Assembly (NCBI GenBank): GCA_021774445.1
Contig: JAJFJA010000028.1
Coordinates: 43,001 to 107,000 of the forward strand
Direction of reading: 5' to 3'
Source: Alphaproteobacteria bacterium
GTDB taxonomy: Bacteria; Pseudomonadota; Alphaproteobacteria; UBA6615
Length of the DNA: 64,000 nt
Shown here: positions 27,563 through 38,445 of the stretch, piece after piece
How positions within the stretch are numbered: position 1 is the stretch's first letter
Layout of the letters: each line of letters starts with the position of its first letter
Notes under the pieces: generated by a model
What the model saw: the letters and a program-made list of their open reading frames with translations, nothing else
The model's database searches: none
Told to the model about the DNA's origin: nothing
Position numbers and translations under genes: made by a program

Positions 27563-28275
27563 GCTTGGCTCGCGGCGGCGGTAAAAGCCCGGAAGATCGC
27601 GGTATCGCCGGCGGAGACGCCATATTCCGGATGCCACTGCACGCCGAGGCAGAAGCGTTTGCCGCGGGCCTCGATGCCCTCAATAACCCCGTCGGGGGCG
27701 GTGGCGTTGATACGTACACCGGTCGGTTCGCCTTTGGCGGCCTGGTGGTGGGCGCTGTTGACCTGGAGCTGGGCGGTTTGGACGATACGGTGCAGCAGGG
27801 TATCGGCGGTGATGGCGACCGAGTGGCCGGGCTCGTCGCGGGGGTTGGGCTGCTCATGCGCCAGGGCGTCGGCGATCTCGTCGGGAATATGCTGGATGAG
27901 GCTACCGCCGAGTACGACATGGAGCAGTTGCTGACCGCCACAAATGCCGAGCACCGGCAGATCGCGATCGACGGCGACGCGGGTCGCGGCCAGCTCGAAG
28001 GCGGTGCGGCGGTCCTTGGTGGTCACGGTGGGATGGCGGCTGGCGGCACCGAAGATGGCCGGATCGACATCGAAGGCGCCACCGGTGATGACCAGGCCGT
28101 CGAGGCGGTCGAGATAGGCCTCGGCCTGGGCCGGCTCATGAGGCAAGGCGACGGGCAGACCGCCGGCCGCGGTCACGCAGTCGCAGTAATTCTCGCGCAA
28201 GGCATACCAGGGCAGGTTGGAATAGGCCCCCGGTGCCTCGGCGTCCAGGGTGATACCAATGAGCGGTCGGGACAT
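27559..28275 (-). CDS. Gamma-glutamyl-gamma-aminobutyrate hydrolase family (peptidase C26)
   Basis: A 238-residue class I glutamine-amidotransferase-like hydrolase. The nucleophile Cys (112) is in LGICGGQQLLHV; the His-Glu pair is in GVQWHPEYG; LVITGGAFDVDP is the oxyanion region. PuuD-type members release glutamate from gamma-glutamyl-amines in putrescine breakdown. No other puu genes are near, so the substrate may be another gamma-glutamyl compound. It heads a coupled run with the pseudouridine synthase and rsmD genes. Confidence 0.85.
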   Translation of the reverse strand: MSRPLIGITLDAEAPGAYSNLPWYALRENYCDCVTAAGGLPVALPHEPAQAEAYLDRLDGLVITGGAFDVDPAIFGAASRHPTVTTKDRRTAFELAATRVAVDRDLPVLGICGGQQLLHVVLGGSLIQHIPDEIADALAHEQPNPRDEPGHSVAITADTLLHRIVQTAQLQVNSAHHQAAKGEPTGVRINATAPDGVIEGIEARGKRFCLGVQWHPEYGVSAGDTAIFRAFTAAASQA

Positions 28276-28413
28276 GGCGGCACTCTAGGTCGGGTCGGGG
28301 TGGGATGCAATTTTCACAAAGGTATCGGGCGGGTCTTTGTGGCGGGTTAACGACGGCGCTTGCCATGGCGCCGGTACTTGACCCGGTGGGCGCGGTCTAG
28401 GCAGTTTGGCACC

Positions 28414-28869
28414 ATGGCGAGGCAGGGTTTCATGGCGCAGGCGCTGGCCGAGGCGCGGGCGGCGGCGGTGCGGGGCGAGGTGCCGGTGGGCGCGGTCCTG
28501 GTCGATAGCACGACCGGCGACGTGTTGGCGCAGCGCGGCAACCATGTCGAAGCAGATTGCGACCCGACGGCCCATGCGGAGATCTTGGTGTTGCGCGCGG
28601 CCTGCCAGGCTGTGGGGGTGCCGCGGCTGCCCGATTGCGATCTCTATGTGACCCTGGAGCCTTGCGCGATGTGTGCCCAAGCGCTGGCGTTGGCGCGCAT
28701 ACGGCGGTTGTATTTCGGGGCTTACGACCCGAAGGGCGGCGGTGTGGAGCATGGCGCGCGGGTGTTCGATCAGGCAACCTGTCACCACAAGCCGGAGGTC
28801 TATGGTGGCCTGGAAGAAACCCAGGCCGGGGCATTGCTGAAGGCTTTTTTTGCGGCAAGACGGGGTTAG
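28414..28869 (+). CDS. tadA: tRNA-specific adenosine deaminase TadA
   Basis: A 151-residue zinc deaminase that converts A34 to inosine in tRNA-Arg(ACG). It has [10 protein letters not shown], the HAE active site (PTAHAEI, His54/Glu56) and zinc cysteines in EPCAMC (84, 87). GARVFDQ and HHKPEVYGG support TadA rather than a cytidine deaminase. ATG 28414 or 28432 could start the protein; the former gives the usual N-terminal length. Confidence 0.9.
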   Translation: MARQGFMAQALAEARAAAVRGEVPVGAVLVDSTTGDVLAQRGNHVEADCDPTAHAEILVLRAACQAVGVPRLPDCDLYVTLEPCAMCAQALALARIRRLYFGAYDPKGGGVEHGARVFDQATCHHKPEVYGGLEETQAGALLKAFFAARRG

Positions 28870-28880
28870 GGAGTTCCAAG

Positions 28881-29552
28881 ATGCAGCAACCGGTTTGGCG
28901 GCCCCTCGACTCCTATCGGGAATATCCGGAGGACGAGATGGTGGCGCGGGCCAAGGCCTTTACCGCCGATCTGAAGCGGCGGCGTACGGTGCGCGATTAT
29001 GCCGACCGGCCGGTGCCGCGGGCGGTGCTGGAGCAAGCGCTGCTGGCGGCCGGTTCGGCGCCCTCCGGCGCCAATCTGCAGCCGTGGCACTTCACCGTGA
29101 TCACCGATCCGGCGGTAAAACATCGGGTGCGGGTGATGGCGGAGGAAGAAGAGGTCGATTTCTACAATAACAAGGCGCCGGCGGAGTGGCTCGAAGCGCT
29201 GGCGCCGCTGGGCACCGACGAACATAAGGGATTCTTGGAACAGGCGACCTTGATCGCCATCTTCGCGCAGCGGTTCGGACAACTGGCGGATGGGCGGCGG
29301 GTCAAACATTACTATGTGCCGGAGTCGGTGGGGATCGCGACCGGATTCTTGATCGCGGCGCTGCATAACGCCGGGCTGGTGACCCTGACGCACACACCGA
29401 GCCCGATGGGATTTCTCAATGAAATCTGCGGCCGGCCGGACAACGAGAAGCCGTATATCCTGATGGTCACGGGCTATCCGGCGGCGGATTGCGTGGTGCC
29501 GGAGTTCGGCGGCACCCGGAAGGCGCTCGACGACTACACGAATTGGCTATGA
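28881..29552 (+). CDS. Nitroreductase-family protein, iodotyrosine-deiodinase/BluB-like
   Basis: A 223-residue FMN-dependent oxidoreductase. The family entry is [15 protein letters not shown], then [12 protein letters not shown] (FMN site), [19 protein letters not shown] (lid), [16 protein letters not shown] and [17 protein letters not shown]. The lid plus TPSPM resembles the iodotyrosine deiodinase branch, whose bacterial members reductively dehalogenate or reduce unknown substrates. ATG 28881 follows AGGGAG; it starts 11 bases after tadA and overlaps purD's 3' end by six bases. Confidence 0.84.
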   Translation: MQQPVWRPLDSYREYPEDEMVARAKAFTADLKRRRTVRDYADRPVPRAVLEQALLAAGSAPSGANLQPWHFTVITDPAVKHRVRVMAEEEEVDFYNNKAPAEWLEALAPLGTDEHKGFLEQATLIAIFAQRFGQLADGRRVKHYYVPESVGIATGFLIAALHNAGLVTLTHTPSPMGFLNEICGRPDNEKPYILMVTGYPAADCVVPEFGGTRKALDDYTNWL

Positions 29553-30815
29553 CAGGGCGCGCCAGCCGATGTCGCGGCGGCAAAATCCCTCCGGCCAATC
29601 GATTCGATCGATGGCGGCGTAGGCTTTACGCTGGGCCTCGGCGATGCTGGCGCCTTGGGCCGTGATATTGAGGACACGGCCCCCGTTGGCGAGCAGACGG
29701 TCCCCTTGACGCCGGGTACCGGCGTGGAAGATCTGCAAGTCATCGCCGCCTGCGAGGCCGGACAGGCCCTTGATTTCGGTGCCTTTGCGGTAGTCGCCGG
29801 GATAGCCCTTGGCGGCCATGACGACCGTGAGGGCGGCCTGGTCGCGCCAGCGCAGGTGAAAATTCTCCAGCATGCCGTCGCTGGTGGCGATGAGGGCCGG
29901 GAGAATGTCGGACATCAGCCGCATCATCAGGACCTGGCATTCGGGATCACCGAAGCGGACGTTGTATTCGAGTAGCTGAGGGCCGTCCGCGGTGAGGATC
30001 AAGCCGGCATAAAGCACGCCGCGGTAGGGGCAGCCGGCAGCCGCCATGGCACGGACGGTCGGCTGGATAATTCGCTCCATGATCTCGGTTTCCAGCGCCG
30101 GGGTCAGCGCGGGGGCGGGGGAATAGGCGCCCATGCCGCCGGTGTTGGGGCCGGTGTCGCCGTCATGGGCGCGCTTATGGTCCTGGGCGCCGATCAGCGG
30201 CAGGGCGGTGCGGCCGTCGACCAGGGCAAAGAAGCTCAGTTCCTCGCCGGGGAGGAATTCTTCCAGTACGAGTTCGGCGCCGGCGTCGCCGAAGCGGCGG
30301 TCGCGCAAGGCCTCGTCGATGGCGGCGATGGCCTGCTGTTTGGTTTCGGCGATGGTGACACCCTTACCGGCGGCCAAACCGTCTGCCTTGATCACCACCG
30401 GGTAGTCTTGCCCGGCGAGCCAATTCGCCGCGATATCGGGGTCGTCGGTACGGATGTAGGCGGCGGTGGGAATATTGTGGGCGGCGCAGAGGTCTTTTAC
30501 GAACCCCTTGGAGCCTTCCAATCTGGCGGCAGCAGCGCTCGGTCCGAAGGCCGGGATCTCCGCCGCGGCGAGGCGGTCGGCGAGACCGGCGACCAAGGGT
30601 GCCTCGGGGCCGATGACGACGAAGTCGATGGTTTGGTCGCGGGCGAAGGCGACCAGGCCGTCGATATCCGCAGCGGCGATGGCAACGCATTCGGCCTGCT
30701 CGGCGATGCCGGCGTTGCCCGGCGCGCAATAGAGCTGCTCGCATAATGGCGAGGCGGCGATGGCCCAGCACAGGGCGTGCTCACGACCGCCGCTGCCGAC
30801 AACAAGGATGCGCAT
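29547..30815 (-). CDS. purD: Phosphoribosylamine-glycine ligase
   Basis: A 422-residue ATP-grasp enzyme for the second step of purine synthesis. It has [44 protein letters not shown], the ATP-grasp core [10 protein letters not shown] and [18 protein letters not shown], and RFGDPECQ. It is divergent from xseA with a 78-base gap, a frequent arrangement in alphaproteobacteria. Confidence 0.95.
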   Translation of the reverse strand: MRILVVGSGGREHALCWAIAASPLCEQLYCAPGNAGIAEQAECVAIAAADIDGLVAFARDQTIDFVVIGPEAPLVAGLADRLAAAEIPAFGPSAAAARLEGSKGFVKDLCAAHNIPTAAYIRTDDPDIAANWLAGQDYPVVIKADGLAAGKGVTIAETKQQAIAAIDEALRDRRFGDAGAELVLEEFLPGEELSFFALVDGRTALPLIGAQDHKRAHDGDTGPNTGGMGAYSPAPALTPALETEIMERIIQPTVRAMAAAGCPYRGVLYAGLILTADGPQLLEYNVRFGDPECQVLMMRLMSDILPALIATSDGMLENFHLRWRDQAALTVVMAAKGYPGDYRKGTEIKGLSGLAGGDDLQIFHAGTRRQGDRLLANGGRVLNITAQGASIAEAQRKAYAAIDRIDWPEGFCRRDIGWRALS

Positions 30816-30893
30816 GGTTCACTCTCGGCATATTGGGAGGGCCAGATTTGGCCTCTTGTATCATAGGCCGCCGGGCTCTGGTAAACAGACGCC

Positions 30894-32441
30894 ATGAGCG
30901 ATTCCATGCCGCCCGAAACACCCGCTGACCTCCCTGGCGACGGCAGCAACATGCCGCCGATCCTTAGTGTCAGCGAGCTCAGCGGCGCGCTGAAACGAAC
31001 GATCGAAAACACCTTCGGCACGGTGCGGGTACGGGGCGAAATCTCACAGCCGAAAGTCGCCGGCTCGGGGCATTGTTATCTGCGGTTGAAAGACGCCGAT
31101 GCGGTGATCGACGGGATTGTCTGGCGCAGTGCGCTGCGGCGGTTGGCGATCAAGCCGGAAGAAGGCATGGAGGTGATCTGCATCGGTCGGTTGACCACCT
31201 ATCCGGGCCGGTCGAGCTATCAAATCATCATCGAGCAGATGGAGCTGGCCGGCGAGGGTGCCTTGCTCAAGATGATCGAGGAACGGCGCAAGCGGCTGGC
31301 GGCGGAAGGCCTGTTCGATGACGCGCGGAAGCGGGCGCTGCCGTTCCTGCCGGCGGTGATCGGCGTCGTGACCTCGCCGACCGGGGCGGTGATTCGCGAT
31401 ATTCTGCACCGCCTGGCGGATCGGTTTCCGCGGCCGGTGCTGCTGGCGCCGGTGGCGGTGCAAGGGGAGCGCGCGGCCGGGCAAATCGTGGCGGCGATCG
31501 AAGGTTTCAATGCCATGCCGGCGGACGGCACGGTGCCGCGGCCGGATCTGCTGATCGTGGCGCGGGGCGGCGGCAGCTTGGAAGATCTGATGGCGTTCAA
31601 CGAGGAAACCGTGGTGCGGGCGGCGGCGGATAGCCAGATTCCGCTGATTTCGGCCGTCGGCCACGAAACCGATACGACGCTGATCGATTTCGCCGCCGAC
31701 CGGCGGGCGCCGACGCCGAGCGCGGCGGCGGAAATGGCGGTGCCGGTGCGGGCCGAACTGCTGGCACAGGTCAATGATGATTCGGCGCGGCTGGTGCGCG
31801 CGATGATCCGGCTGCTGCGCGAGCAGGCCCAGCAGGTGCAAGGTTTGGCGCGCGGGCTGCCGCGGCCGGAGCGGCTGATCGAAACGGCGGTGCAGCGGCT
31901 GGATGATCGCTCCGAACGGTTGGCGCTGGGGATGAACCGGCTGTTGGAGACACGCGGGCAGGGACTGTCGCAACTCGGTTTTCGCCTGCCGACGCCGAAG
32001 CAGCATTTCGATCGGGAGAGTCAGCGTTTCGATGCCGTGGCCAAGGCGCTGGCGGCGCTGGTGCGCAACACCGGGGCCGAGCTGGGCCGGCATGACCGGT
32101 TGGTCGCAGATCAGGCGCGGCGCCTGCGGCGCTTGGCAGAGGTGCGGATTGACCAGGCGGCGCAGCAACTTTCGGGCGTCTCGAGTTTGCTGGAGAGTTT
32201 TTCCTACGAGCGGGTTCTGGAAAGGGGTTTTGCTTTGGTGTGCAGCGAGGATGGGGCACTGGTGGACAAGGTCGATCGTTTGGAACCAGGGCAGGCGGTC
32301 TCGATTATGTTCCAGGAAGAGGGGCGTGCCGATGCGCTCATCCGTGGCACCGCGAAAGGTGGTCGGCCGATCGCCAAACAGCGGGCGGTACGCCGCTCGC
32401 TAACCAAAGGACCGGACGGGCGACAAGGATCGTTGTTATGA
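30894..32441 (+). CDS. xseA: Exodeoxyribonuclease VII large subunit
   Basis: A 515-residue subunit. The N-terminal OB-fold (TVRVRGEISQPKVAGSGHCY) is followed by the catalytic domain with VIGVVTSPTGAVIRDILHR, LLIVARGGGSLEDLMAFN and SAVGHETDTTLIDFAADRRAPTP (in two adjoining pieces), then a long coiled-coil region rich in Arg and Leu. It degrades single-stranded DNA with XseB, which is not in this window. The stop overlaps the next gene's ATG by four bases. Confidence 0.94.
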   Translation: MSDSMPPETPADLPGDGSNMPPILSVSELSGALKRTIENTFGTVRVRGEISQPKVAGSGHCYLRLKDADAVIDGIVWRSALRRLAIKPEEGMEVICIGRLTTYPGRSSYQIIIEQMELAGEGALLKMIEERRKRLAAEGLFDDARKRALPFLPAVIGVVTSPTGAVIRDILHRLADRFPRPVLLAPVAVQGERAAGQIVAAIEGFNAMPADGTVPRPDLLIVARGGGSLEDLMAFNEETVVRAAADSQIPLISAVGHETDTTLIDFAADRRAPTPSAAAEMAVPVRAELLAQVNDDSARLVRAMIRLLREQAQQVQGLARGLPRPERLIETAVQRLDDRSERLALGMNRLLETRGQGLSQLGFRLPTPKQHFDRESQRFDAVAKALAALVRNTGAELGRHDRLVADQARRLRRLAEVRIDQAAQQLSGVSSLLESFSYERVLERGFALVCSEDGALVDKVDRLEPGQAVSIMFQEEGRADALIRGTAKGGRPIAKQRAVRRSLTKGPDGRQGSLL

Positions 32442-33253
32442 GACTGCTGGCAATTGCGTTGATGGGGGGGATGGTGGTCGCAGGACCAAGTTTTGGCCTG
32501 GAGCTGTCCGGAAGCTTCGCCCAGGGCGGGCTGGTCATTGGAAAAGCGGTGCCGGGCAGCGTCGTGCAGCTGGATGGGGAAAACGTCTCCGTCAATGGCG
32601 AGAGCGGCGTGTTCGTGTTGGGCTTCGGCCGCGATGCGAAGGCGGTGGCGGAATTGTCGGTGGTGACGCCGGATGGGGCGCGGGAAATCCGCGCGCTCGA
32701 AATCGCGGCGCGCGCCTGGGATATCGAGCGCATCGACGGGCTGCCGGCTCGTAAAGTGACGCCGAGCGAAGAGGATCTGGCGCGGATAAAACGTGACGGG
32801 GCCCTGATCCATGCGGCGCGGGCGCGGGATGGCGCGGAAACCTGGTTCGCGGATGGCTTCGTGTGGCCGGTGCTAGGCCGGGTGAGCGGGCGCTACGGCA
32901 ATCAGCGCATCCTCAACGGCGAACCGCGCTCGCCGCATTTGGGGATCGATATCGCGGCGCCCACCGGCACGCCGGTGAAAGCCGCGGCACCAGGGCGGGT
33001 GACCCTGGCCGAGGGCGATCTGTTCTATACCGGCGGCACGGTGGTGATCGATCACGGTCATGGGGTGACGACGATCTACTCCCATCTCCATGAAGTTTCG
33101 GTGACGACGGGGGAACAAGTGGCGCAAGGGGCGCTTATCGGGTCCGTCGGCGCCACAGGGCGGGCGACGGGGCCGCATCTGGATTGGCGGGTGAACTGGT
33201 TCCAGACACGGCTTGACCCGGCGCTGATCGCCGGGCCGATGCCGGGGAACTAG
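32438..33253 (+). CDS. Exported M23-family (LytM) peptidoglycan endopeptidase
   Basis: A 271-residue protein with an N-terminal signal peptide (MRLLAIALMGGMVVAGPSFG), a central beta-rich domain (about 25-125), and a C-terminal LytM domain. The zinc ligands lie in SPHLGIDIAAPTGTPV (HxxxD) and HLDWRVNW; DHGHGVTTIYSH carries the catalytic His region. All key residues are present, so it is probably an active crosslink hydrolase rather than an EnvC/NlpD-like activator. It is ATGA-coupled to xseA, an odd but tight pairing. Confidence 0.88.
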   Translation: MRLLAIALMGGMVVAGPSFGLELSGSFAQGGLVIGKAVPGSVVQLDGENVSVNGESGVFVLGFGRDAKAVAELSVVTPDGAREIRALEIAARAWDIERIDGLPARKVTPSEEDLARIKRDGALIHAARARDGAETWFADGFVWPVLGRVSGRYGNQRILNGEPRSPHLGIDIAAPTGTPVKAAAPGRVTLAEGDLFYTGGTVVIDHGHGVTTIYSHLHEVSVTTGEQVAQGALIGSVGATGRATGPHLDWRVNWFQTRLDPALIAGPMPGN

Positions 33254-33360
33254 CGGCTCTTGAGACGCACTAGATGCCCACCGGGGGTCTTTGTCGCTGC
33301 CGGGTGTCAGCGGAGCAAGCCCAAGGCGCCAGGCTCATGACGCCGGTCGGGTTCGCGATT

Positions 33361-34338
33361 CTACGAAAAAGCTGACAGGCTTTGCCTGACTGTCTCAGCA
33401 TTGTCCCAGACGAGCGTGACCGGCAGGACCTGCACCATGGCGCGGGCTTCCGGAGGCAGGCGGACGGCGTCTTTTTCCGTGGTGACGGGGACGGCTTGTT
33501 GCGCTGCGGCTTGATCGCAGAGGCGCATGATTTCGTCGGGGGTGAAGTTGTGGTGGTCGGGAAAGGCCTGACGGCCGACGAGTGTGCAGCCGAGCACTGC
33601 CAGGGATTCGAAGAATTTCTGTGGGCGACCGATGCCGGCGAAGGCGAGGACACGCTGGTGGCGCGAAATCGTCGAGTCGGCGCGGGGTGCGAGGTGAGCG
33701 CTGAAAATGGGCAGCCCCCCGGGCAGCTTGCCGCGCAAGTCGTGTTCGTCGGGGCCGATGATGACGACGGCGTCGGCGCGGGCGAGGCCGCTGACCATAG
33801 GTTCGCGCAACGGACCGGCGGGGTGGACGTGGCCATTGCCGAAACCGGCGGGGCCGTCGATCACCAGCAGGGAATAATCTTTGGTGATGGTGGGGTTCTG
33901 ATAGCCGTCATCCATGACGATAATAGTGGCACCAAGTTCAGCCGCCCTATTGGCGCCGGCGCGGCGGTCGCGGGCGACCCAGGTGGGGGCGGCGGCGGCG
34001 AGCAGCAGCGGTTCGTCGCCGACATCGCGGGCGGTGTGCCGTGCCGGATCGACTTGGATAGGGCCGCGTAGGCGGCCGCCATGGCCGCGACTGAGGAAGG
34101 CCGGCCGGGTCCCAGACCTGCGCAGCAGGTCGGCCAGGGCCAGACAGGTGGGGGTCTTACCGGCGCCACCGGCGACCAGATTGCCGACGCAGATGACCGG
34201 AACGGCGGCGCGCTGTGGGGTGACCATGGACCGGCGCAGGGTGCCGGCGGCGGTGTAGAGGGCGGCGGCGGGGCTGAGCAGGGCCGGGAGCAAGCGGGCG
34301 CGGCGGTCATACCAGAAACCCGGCGCACCGAGTGACAT
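33361..34338 (-). CDS. lpxK: Tetraacyldisaccharide 4'-kinase LpxK
   Basis: A 325-residue inner-membrane kinase that adds the 4'-phosphate of lipid A. It has an N-terminal helix, the P-loop VGNLVAGGAGKTP, AFLSRGHGGRL, and the base region MDDGYQNPTITKDYSLLVID. It starts three bases after the msbA stop, so synthesis and flipping of lipid A are co-expressed. The nearly 110-base gap on its 3' side, convergent with the M23 gene, shows no gene. Confidence 0.93.
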   Translation of the reverse strand: MSLGAPGFWYDRRARLLPALLSPAAALYTAAGTLRRSMVTPQRAAVPVICVGNLVAGGAGKTPTCLALADLLRRSGTRPAFLSRGHGGRLRGPIQVDPARHTARDVGDEPLLLAAAAPTWVARDRRAGANRAAELGATIIVMDDGYQNPTITKDYSLLVIDGPAGFGNGHVHPAGPLREPMVSGLARADAVVIIGPDEHDLRGKLPGGLPIFSAHLAPRADSTISRHQRVLAFAGIGRPQKFFESLAVLGCTLVGRQAFPDHHNFTPDEIMRLCDQAAAQQAVPVTTEKDAVRLPPEARAMVQVLPVTLVWDNAETVRQSLSAFS

Positions 34339-34341
34339 GCG

Positions 34342-36159
<1,818 letters not shown>

Positions 36160-36225
36160 GGGTGGCGGAATCCTCAGTTTCTCGCGGGATTCCTATAACA
36201 CGGGCCCGGCGGTTGGGACCAGTGG

Positions 36226-37575
36226 TCAGCCGGCGCCGGCGACGGTCATGCCGTCGACCCGCAGGGTGGGGCTGTCGGTGCCGTAGCGGAAGACCAGGTC
36301 GGAGGCCGGGGTCAGGTGCAGGAACATGTCCTTGAGGTTGCCGGCGATGGTGAGTTCGGATACCGGATAGGACGGCGCGCCATCCTCGATCCAATAGCCG
36401 GCGGCGCCGCGGCTGTAATCGCCGGTGACCTGATTGACACCCATACCGAGCAGGTCGGTGACGTAAAATCCGCTGGTGATGTCGCTCATCAGCTCTGCCG
36501 GGGTGTGGTCGCCAGGTTCGAGATAGAGGTTGGTGGCGGATGGGCCGGGCGGGCCGGAGGTGCCGCGGGCGGCGTGGCCGGTGCTTTGCATCCCGAGTTG
36601 GCGGGCCGAGGCGAGATCGAGCAGCCAGGTGGTCAAGGTGCCGTCGTCGATCAGTTTGCGCTTGGCGTTGGCGAGGCCCTCGCCATCGAAGGGTTTGGAG
36701 CGCAGACCGCGCGGGCGCCGGGGGTCGTCGATAATATTGATGCCGGATTTGAACACCGCTTTGCCGAGATGGTCCTTGAGGAAACTGGTGCCGCGGGCGA
36801 TGGCGGTGCCGCTGATGGCGCCGACACAATGGCGAATCAGGCTGCCGGCGACGCGGGGGTCGAAGATAATCGGCACTTGCGCGGTCTCGGCCCGGCGTGG
36901 GTTTAGGCGGCGCACGGCGCGCTCCCCGGCGCGGCGACCGACGGCGTCGGGGGCCTCGAGGTCGCTGCCGTGCACGGCGACGCTATAGTCGTAGTCGCCC
37001 TCCATGGCGGTGCCTGAGCCGGCGATGACTTCGGTGCTGACGGCGTGTTGCGAGACCTGGTAGCTGCCGGCGAAACCGTTGGAGGCGGCGAGGCTGACGC
37101 GGCTGAGGCTCCAGCCGGCCTCGGCGCCCTCGGAATTGGTGATGCCGGTGACGGCGCGCGCCGCGTCCTCGCAGGCACGGGCGCGCTCAACCAATGCATC
37201 GGCGCTGGGCTCGGCGGCATCGGCGATGTCGAGATCGGGGATCTCGGTACAGAGCTGCTCGGGATCGGCGAGGCCGCAATAGGGATCGTCGGGCACCGTG
37301 CGGGCCATGGCGAGGCCGCGCTCGACAAGCTCATCCAAAGCCCTCTGACCAAAGTCGGTGGAGGAGACGATCGCCTGTTTTTTGCCGATGATGACGCGCA
37401 GGCCGAGGTCCTGGCTCTCCTCGCGCTCCAGTTTTTCGATCTCGCCAAGGCGCTGGGCATGGGAAATGCCGACGCTATGCACGATCAAGGCGTCGGCAGC
37501 GTCGGCGCCGCCCGTTCGGGCGCGGGCAATCAGGTCGTGCAGCAGGGTTGCGTCGTCAGCCACAAGTGTCTCCAT
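36226..37575 (-). CDS. pmbA: TldD/PmbA-family metalloprotease subunit (PmbA/TldE)
   Basis: A 449-residue protein. EREESQDLGLRVIIGKKQAIVSSTDF near the N-terminus and the C-terminal NLYLEPGDHTPAELMSDITSGFYVTDLLGMG (read in pieces) match PmbA. The HExxxH zinc motif of the TldD partner is absent, as expected for the non-catalytic subunit. TldD/TldE processes modified peptides such as microcin B17 and degrades CcdA. TldD is not in this window. It lies 66 bases upstream of msbA on the same strand. Confidence 0.92.
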   Translation of the reverse strand: METLVADDATLLHDLIARARTGGADAADALIVHSVGISHAQRLGEIEKLEREESQDLGLRVIIGKKQAIVSSTDFGQRALDELVERGLAMARTVPDDPYCGLADPEQLCTEIPDLDIADAAEPSADALVERARACEDAARAVTGITNSEGAEAGWSLSRVSLAASNGFAGSYQVSQHAVSTEVIAGSGTAMEGDYDYSVAVHGSDLEAPDAVGRRAGERAVRRLNPRRAETAQVPIIFDPRVAGSLIRHCVGAISGTAIARGTSFLKDHLGKAVFKSGINIIDDPRRPRGLRSKPFDGEGLANAKRKLIDDGTLTTWLLDLASARQLGMQSTGHAARGTSGPPGPSATNLYLEPGDHTPAELMSDITSGFYVTDLLGMGVNQVTGDYSRGAAGYWIEDGAPSYPVSELTIAGNLKDMFLHLTPASDLVFRYGTDSPTLRVDGMTVAGAG

Positions 37576-37715
37576 TCATCCGGCGGAAGTGCCATGCCTG
37601 TTGTTATATGGCGCGGATGCGCGGATCGCCAAATTAGGAAACCGCCAGGTGCGAAGACTCCGGGAGAGAAGAAGGCCGAGCGGCCAGGCTTGGGGCGGAT
37701 CCTCACCACCCGGTA

Positions 37716-38186
37716 TCACCCGCGTCCGGTCTTTACGACCTCTACGCGTACCCGTGCCGTGCCCGCTTGCACGAAGTCCAGATGTTCGGCGCCGTGGCGC
37801 GATACATCGATGACGCGGCCACGCTTGAACGGACCCCGATCATTTATCGTCAGCACGACGCTGCGGCCGTTTTGCAGATTGGTTACCCGCACCCTGGTGC
37901 CGAACGGCAACGTCTTATGCGCCGCGGTCATGCCGGTCATGTCGAAGCGCGCGCCGCTTGCGGTGCGCCGACCGTGAAACCGCCGTCCATACCATGACGC
38001 CATGCCGACCGCGTTGTAGTCGGGGTCGGCGTGTGGAACGTAACGCACACCGTTAACCGTGTAAGGCCGGCCGCCGCCCTGCCCGGTTCCTGAATTGGGT
38101 GCCGGCGCCTCGGTGGCCGTGCCGCATGCCGCCAGCAGTAGCAGCACGCCGGCCATGCTCGGTCTTAGCCCGGCTCGAGCGGTCAT
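37716..38186 (-). CDS. rlpA: RlpA-like septal ring lytic transglycosylase lipoprotein
   Basis: A 156-residue lipoprotein. The signal PSMAGVLLLLAACG ends in lipobox LAAC, followed by a Gly/Pro linker and a double-psi beta-barrel domain with GMASWYGRRFHGRRTASG, AAHKTLPFGTRVRVTN and LTINDRGPFKRGRVIDVS (catalytic Asp). No SPOR domain follows, so it is the short form. It acts on denuded glycan strands at the septum. ATG 38186 was chosen because it begins the lipoprotein signal; the frame upstream is not conserved-looking. Confidence 0.88.
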   Translation of the reverse strand: MTARAGLRPSMAGVLLLLAACGTATEAPAPNSGTGQGGGRPYTVNGVRYVPHADPDYNAVGMASWYGRRFHGRRTASGARFDMTGMTAAHKTLPFGTRVRVTNLQNGRSVVLTINDRGPFKRGRVIDVSRHGAEHLDFVQAGTARVRVEVVKTGRG

Positions 38187-38329
38187 GTCGTGGCCCCGGC
38201 GGTCGACATTGAGTCCCCCTTTATCTAAGCCAAACCTTAATTCAACGAGCGGCGGCAAATTCTTACCGATGAGTGTGTCATTGTCTGGCCCGGCATTTTG
38301 CGAGCGGGGTCGACATTCGCTACTGCTCC

Positions 38330-38412
38330 GCGGGTAAGCGATATTGCGTACCAATGCGGACGGGTGCGGTGTCTAGACGCGCCGAAACATTGCTCGGCAT
38401 TGAGGCGGCAAG
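38330..38412 (-). pseudogene. Relic of a maltose/galactoside O-acetyltransferase gene (fragment)
   Basis: On the minus strand this stretch encodes LDTAPVRIG, identical to the intact acetyltransferase at 41973-42530. The 23 bases at 38351-38373 are identical to 42235-42257, and CGGCATTGAG (38395-38404) matches 42272-42281 after a short indel. Beyond these blocks the reading frame is broken. It lies in the gap between rlpA and the histidine kinase gene. It looks like a decayed copy left by duplication or recombination. Confidence 0.55.
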
Positions 38413-38445
38413 AAATTGTTAGTTTGGTCGTGCTATTTGGGTGGC

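Noticed and set aside
30840..30853. GGCCA-GATT-TGGCC palindrome between purD and xseA
   Set aside because: Too short and GC-rich to stand out from background; no promoter alignment.
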